Below are positions 58,901 through 64,000 of a stretch of 64,000 bases of DNA, piece after piece (position 1 is the stretch's first letter; every line of letters starts with the position of its first letter). Source of the DNA: Sipunculus nudus (taxonomy: Eukaryota > Annelida > Sipuncula > Golfingiida > Sipunculidae); the NCBI GenBank assembly GCA_026874595.1, contig CM049311.1, forward strand, positions 60,518,453-60,582,452. Direction: 5' to 3'. The position numbers and the translations under genes were made by a program. Below the pieces are notes generated by a model. That model had not been told where the DNA came from, ran no database searches, and saw only the letters and a list, made by a program, of their open reading frames with translations.

Positions 58901-59021
58901 GGTCCCGGTTTCATCCCAGCCACACTGAACATCGAAGTCCCTGTCCATTAGCAGAACATCACCTATCAAGCCTTCTGATGGTCGCATGTATGTAATAAAG
59001 GAGTCCTTCACCACCAACCAT
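58869..59021 (-). CDS. PLD1: PLD exon e: PH domain core
   Basis: It encodes WLVVKDSFITYMRPSEG, then LLMDRDFDV and a terminus of HGLRISNLSR. These are the PH strands of PLD1 (W-x-x-V-K-D-S-F ... I-x-N-L-S-R). The acceptor is TTATTGCAG and the donor TCAAG|gtaaag. The last 30 nt of this exon plus the donor and following intron form the unit of the 60-bp array that starts here. Reading through the donor gives an immediate stop (TCA AGG TAA). Confidence 0.95.
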
Positions 59022-60806
<1,785 letters not shown>

Positions 60807-60970
60807 CTTTCTGACCAGTGGGCACATGGATTACACTTGCAGCATGAGCACAGGCCACAGCATCCCATCCTGATTCTGCGACCACCAGATCGCTTCTCCA
60901 CCAGCCCTTCCTTGGACTTGCTGCCCAGGTTATACACAAACGACAAGTGACTCACCTCCAGGAACTCAAG
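60807..60970 (-). CDS. PLD1: PLD exon d: end of PX and start of PH, with cysteine cluster
   Basis: It begins LEFLEVSHLSFVYNLGSKSK, the conserved PX terminus ('FL-x-(I/V)-S-x-LSF'), and continues with the PH start EKRSGGRR. Between them and the next exon lies CCGLCSCCKCNPC, with seven cysteines in 13 residues. In mammalian PLD1 two cysteines at this position are palmitoylated; here the cluster is larger. The acceptor is GTGGCTAG and the donor AAAG|gtataa. The last AG joins an A to make Arg just before WLVVKDSF. Confidence 0.94.
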
Positions 60971-61084
60971 CTAGCCACAACAGAAATCAAAATGCATGTT
61001 TGATTAAAAAAAGGTAAGAAGAGCAAATGTTATCAAAAAGATTATATCAGCAGCTGTGGGCAAAAATGTGGCTGGCATGTGCTT

Positions 61085-61085
61085 T

Positions 61086-61128
<43 letters not shown>
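61085..61128. repeat. (CT)n microsatellite in intron c-d
   Basis: A run of CT dinucleotides with a few interruptions, followed by CACCCACACA. It lies between PLD exons c and d. Confidence 0.9.
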
Positions 61129-61131
<3 letters not shown>

Positions 61132-61444
61132 ACACATTAGTGATTTAAACCCTGATTATGCTACTTCATAAGGTCCCAGGTCACTGATGACATAAAAATG
61201 TTTAACAGGTAAAGGTTAGTTTTTATTTTATATTTTCAACACATGAACTGGAGAAATTGTCCAGTATTGGGCATTCTATGAGAATATGACAAGCCAAATA
61301 AAAGGCAGATATTACATGGACATGAGATTTACAGAAGTGATATTATTTGTTTTATATTTTCAGTAGCAGAATAAAGTGTTAATCTTATTAAAGACTACCG
61401 TTTTCATGAGCATACACATGTCTGCCATTAACTGGCCCTCTTAC

Positions 61445-61510
61445 CGTTGCTTCATGTGTTCTGAACTGTGTGCATCGCAAAATGTTTTGCAGGTATTCTT
61501 CTAATTCTTT
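61445..61510 (-). CDS. PLD1: PLD exon c: PX domain helix
   Basis: This 66-nt exon encodes KELEEYLQNILRCTQFRTHE followed by AT. It matches the PX helix with the L-E-(D/E)-Y-L core followed by the R-x-H motif that precedes 'EFL' in PLD1. The acceptor follows a T-rich tract (TTTTTTCCAG) and the donor is ACG|gtaaga. Both borders are phase 0. Confidence 0.93.
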
Positions 61511-62411
61511 CTGGAAAAAAAGTTCAGCATAAAATAAACATTCAAACCAGCTAAATAACCAAGTTTTTCTGCTTTATAGTCATATATTCTGGATGAAATG
61601 ACCTTTAATCAACAGTTATTATTTTCCATTGTGAATACATATGATGAAATCTATTAGCTGAAGCTTAAGGATAAATATGAACCTGTCTACTAATTAATTA
61701 CACATTATTTGCAATTAGCAATAACTTGTAATACAAAATGGCAGGATACCTAAACAGCCAGTGTTCACTGAATTAAATATTCATTATATCGACATTTGAA
61801 CACATACTGTCTTGGGAGAGGTTATTTCTCTCTTCCTCTTGGGGGAAGAGACGGCTGCTTTATCATATTAAATTAGGTAGGCTCTGGGGGGGGGGGGGGG
61901 GGGGGAAATTGCAGAAAGCCTGACCTAGAATGGCTAGATATGTCTCCCCCAATTCGCCATCCCTGAATTGAGGAGAGAAATATGCACTCTTTCATAAGCT
62001 ATGGCATTTCAGAAAACATATAAATTCGCAGATCGGTCCTTAAAGATTAATGTCAAGGACACCAGTTTTGAAATTCTTCTAAGAAATTGGTGGAAAAAAA
62101 ACTTGCGTTTCAGCTATGAGGCAAAAATAAATGGTGAGTTGCGCACTCATATTAGACTTGTTCTATCAAACTGAAGAGGTTATCAACAATTCCGTCAGGT
62201 TTTCTTTTGTATTCTTTAGCATCACCTGTCTGTTTTTCTACATTTCTGGTGTATGTACATGCACAATATGGACCATGGACAAAATTGTTTTGAAAAAAAT
62301 TCTGAGTGAAACTATTCAAAGATCAGTAAAAGAGCTGGATTTAAGATAATTTAACTGATTCATTATATCTTTGTTTTTAATTTATTAAACAATTGTTTAA
62401 TCCCTTTCTAC
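61511..62411. other. Intron b-c with a poly-G run
   Basis: A G-run of about 18 lies at 61888-61905. TCTTCCTCTTGGGGGAAGAG at 61831 is a short palindrome, and CATTTCAGAAAACATATAAA at about 62000 with GACACCAGTTTTGAAATTCT resembles a J monomer fragment. No exon was seen. Confidence 0.5.
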
Positions 62412-62520
62412 CTTTCTCTCCTCAAGTCTGGCCTCACTCCTAATAAGTATGTCAAAGGTCATGGGGAAGCGTGGCAGGTGCTGCGACCTGACCTGAAAAC
62501 TTTTTCTTCTTTGTCTATGC
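62412..62520 (-). CDS. PLD1: PLD exon b: PX domain middle
   Basis: It encodes HRQRRKSFQVRSQHLPRFP and then a stretch ending in ARLEERK. It aligns with the basic proline-containing PX loop of PLD1 that ends in the 'RRK' preceding the LE(D/E)YL helix. A nearer AG (at 62493) would also give an acceptor, but only the distal acceptor TATTACAG keeps frame with exon a. The exon is 109 nt and ends in phase 0 at AAG|gtagaa. Confidence 0.9.
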
Positions 62521-62749
62521 CTGTAATATAATATTAACAAATCAAATTTAATTGGTGTATTTTTATATGATTTTGTCTTTATTTGTTATTGTGGAAAAAT
62601 TGTTCATTGAAACAATTAAGATTTATCCAGTCATATGTGAATTAGCCCAATATCTGGTCAGTATAAATACTATAATAGCAAATATATTTTTTTCAGGAGT
62701 TTACATACTAAAGCCGGATACCAACTTTTCTAAACCTTGCAGTACTTAC

Positions 62750-62878
62750 TGTCTAGAGGGCATTGGTATGGACACTTTAGCCCTGAACAGCATGAGTTGT
62801 TCATGGAGGTGTCGAAATTCCTTGTACCGTCGATACACATGCCATGTATGGTTTCCATGCTCTAGCTTCAAGTGGTAC
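62750..62878 (-). CDS. PLD1: PLD exon a: PX domain, N-terminal part
   Basis: The reading frame gives LKLEHGNHTWHVYRRYKEF, followed by a basic stretch and SIPMPSR. This is the PX fold core (strand, then R-R-Y/F-K-x-F) of PLD1/2, which binds phosphoinositides. The acceptor is ACAACAG before the exon and the donor is gtaagt. The first base completes a codon from an exon outside the window; the last two bases (CA) join the G of the next exon to give Gln. No start codon is present, so the true N-terminus is upstream of this window. Confidence 0.9.
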
Positions 62879-63116
62879 CTGTTGTCATAAGTTGAACCTT
62901 TGTGTCACCAAGTTATTCCACAAAAGAAGTACAAGAAAAATGCATTTATAATCTGCAATGTAATCTGATGCATATTTGAAACAAGCATTCTCAGATTAAC
63001 CAAACAGGCAATCAGGCAAACATTTTCAGTGACACTGACATCTTTACTGTGAATTACTGAGGGTTTTATCTTCAGAAGTATACATGAACAGATAACAATC
63101 AGTATCTGAAATAAAA
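62879..63116. other. Intron upstream of the first visible exon
   Basis: Unassigned sequence; the preceding PLD exon is not in this part of the window. Confidence 0.6.
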
Positions 63117-64000
63117 CAAGTGACCCATGGGTCATGACGCTCAGCTGACTGGGAAGAGATTCGCAAAAGGAAATTTTATCATCTGAATTGTAGTATATAC
63201 CCATTCAACTGAAGCATCAAACAGATTAACCAACAGGCCAGGATAGTGTTTGTATTTATATATCTCAAAAATAGAGAGAAAATGTGTAAAAAATACAGGT
63301 GGCTCCACCAATCTGCAGAAACTAATAAAAAGACTTAATGATCAATATGCATGCAAAGAATCATGGTGATCTCTGCATTAGTTGTTCAGATACTTCAGCT
63401 TTTGTATCAAATTTTCCATTATTCTGAGGGGTTACTTCGGAGTCCTATAGCTTGAAGGATATGGGTAACAGAGACCTAATGTCAGGTTTCCCCAAACACT
63501 TTTCATGGGCCTCCTTGCATGACAAGAATGAAGATTCTAGGTCCAGTTTTTACAATTTGTGCCATATAAACAGATGACAGCATCCTTAAAGGTCTCAAAA
63601 ATAGAGAAAAAAATTCGAAAAATTGAATAAAATATAGGTGGCACCACCAGTCGGCAGAAACTGATGAAACACTCCATAATCAATATTCATGCAAAGAATC
63701 ATGGTGATCTCTGCGTTAGTTGTTCAGATACTTCAGCTTTTGTATCAAATTGTTCATTATTCTGAGGGATACTTCGGAGTCCTATAGCTCGAAGGATATG
63801 GAAAACAGAGACCTTATTTCAGGTTTCCACAGACACTTTTCATGGGCCTCCTTGCATGACAAGAATGAAGATTCTAGGTCTAGTTGTTACAATTTGTACC
63901 CTGTTGACAGATAACCACATCTTAAAGGTCACAAAAAAAAGAGAAAAAATTTGAAAAAATAGAGGTGGCGCAACCAGTCTGCAGAAACTGATGGAACACC
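63117..64000 (+). mobile_element. Family A element running off the window
   Basis: Head CAAGTGACCCATGGGTCATG and tag GCTCAGCTGAC, then TCGCAAAAGGAAATTTTATC as in the short element at 8621. A monomers start at about 63297, 63639 and 63963. The tail lies beyond 64000. Monomers here are close to those at 3974-4250. Confidence 0.88.

Noticed and set aside
62131-62349. 72-codon plus-strand frame
   Set aside because: It is intron of PLD on the opposite strand, with no motif.
62493-62520. Shorter version of PLD exon b starting at the nearer AG (62492)
   Set aside because: It gives a stop when joined to exon a. Only the distal acceptor at 62520 keeps frame and adds the expected basic PX loop.

Overview
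The window looks like a piece of a mollusc nuclear genome, most likely bivalve. It is AT-rich, a single gene is split into short exons by very large introns, and the introns are full of elements with an (ACGG)n stretch and a core of tandem monomers. That layout matches the 'pearl' / Helitron-type non-autonomous elements (HINEs) described from bivalves. The species assignment is inference.

The only gene I recognise is one phospholipase D of the animal PLD1/2 type on the minus strand. I place 24 exons between 62878 and 9607. All introns are GT-AG and all phases join, giving 3,922 coding nt, about 1,307 residues. In transcript order they encode: a PX domain (62.9-60.8 kb), a PH domain (60.9-56.4 kb), catalytic half 1 with HKD motif 1 (51.9-39.3 kb), a very long disordered loop (37.1-31.1 kb), and catalytic half 2 with HKD motif 2 (30.5-9.6 kb). 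The N-terminus lies beyond 64000. The last exon or exons, which should encode the conserved C-terminus, were not found and probably lie left of position 1.

The rest is intron and repeats. Two minisatellites each start exactly at a PLD 5' splice site and run into the intron, so every unit carries a copy of the splice donor: a 60-bp array at 57.5-58.87 kb and a 37-bp array at 11.4-13.3 kb. Several HINE/pearl-like families, called A, B, D, E, F, G, H, I, J, M and O here, fill most large introns. Most obey one rule: a family-specific tag of about 8-13 nt occurs once near the head, then twice at the tail as the two arms of a hairpin next to a short A-run. Families A, E, F, G, H and O also share a palindromic box, GGTGGCGCCACC or close variants.

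Three DNA-transposon remnants of Tigger/pogo type are present: a transposase C-terminal pseudogene at about 2 kb, a 1.78-kb element with TA flanks at 6.6-8.4 kb, and a 1.04-kb element with TA flanks at 39.9-40.9 kb that contains a LINE reverse-transcriptase fragment. No tRNA, rRNA or CRISPR was seen.
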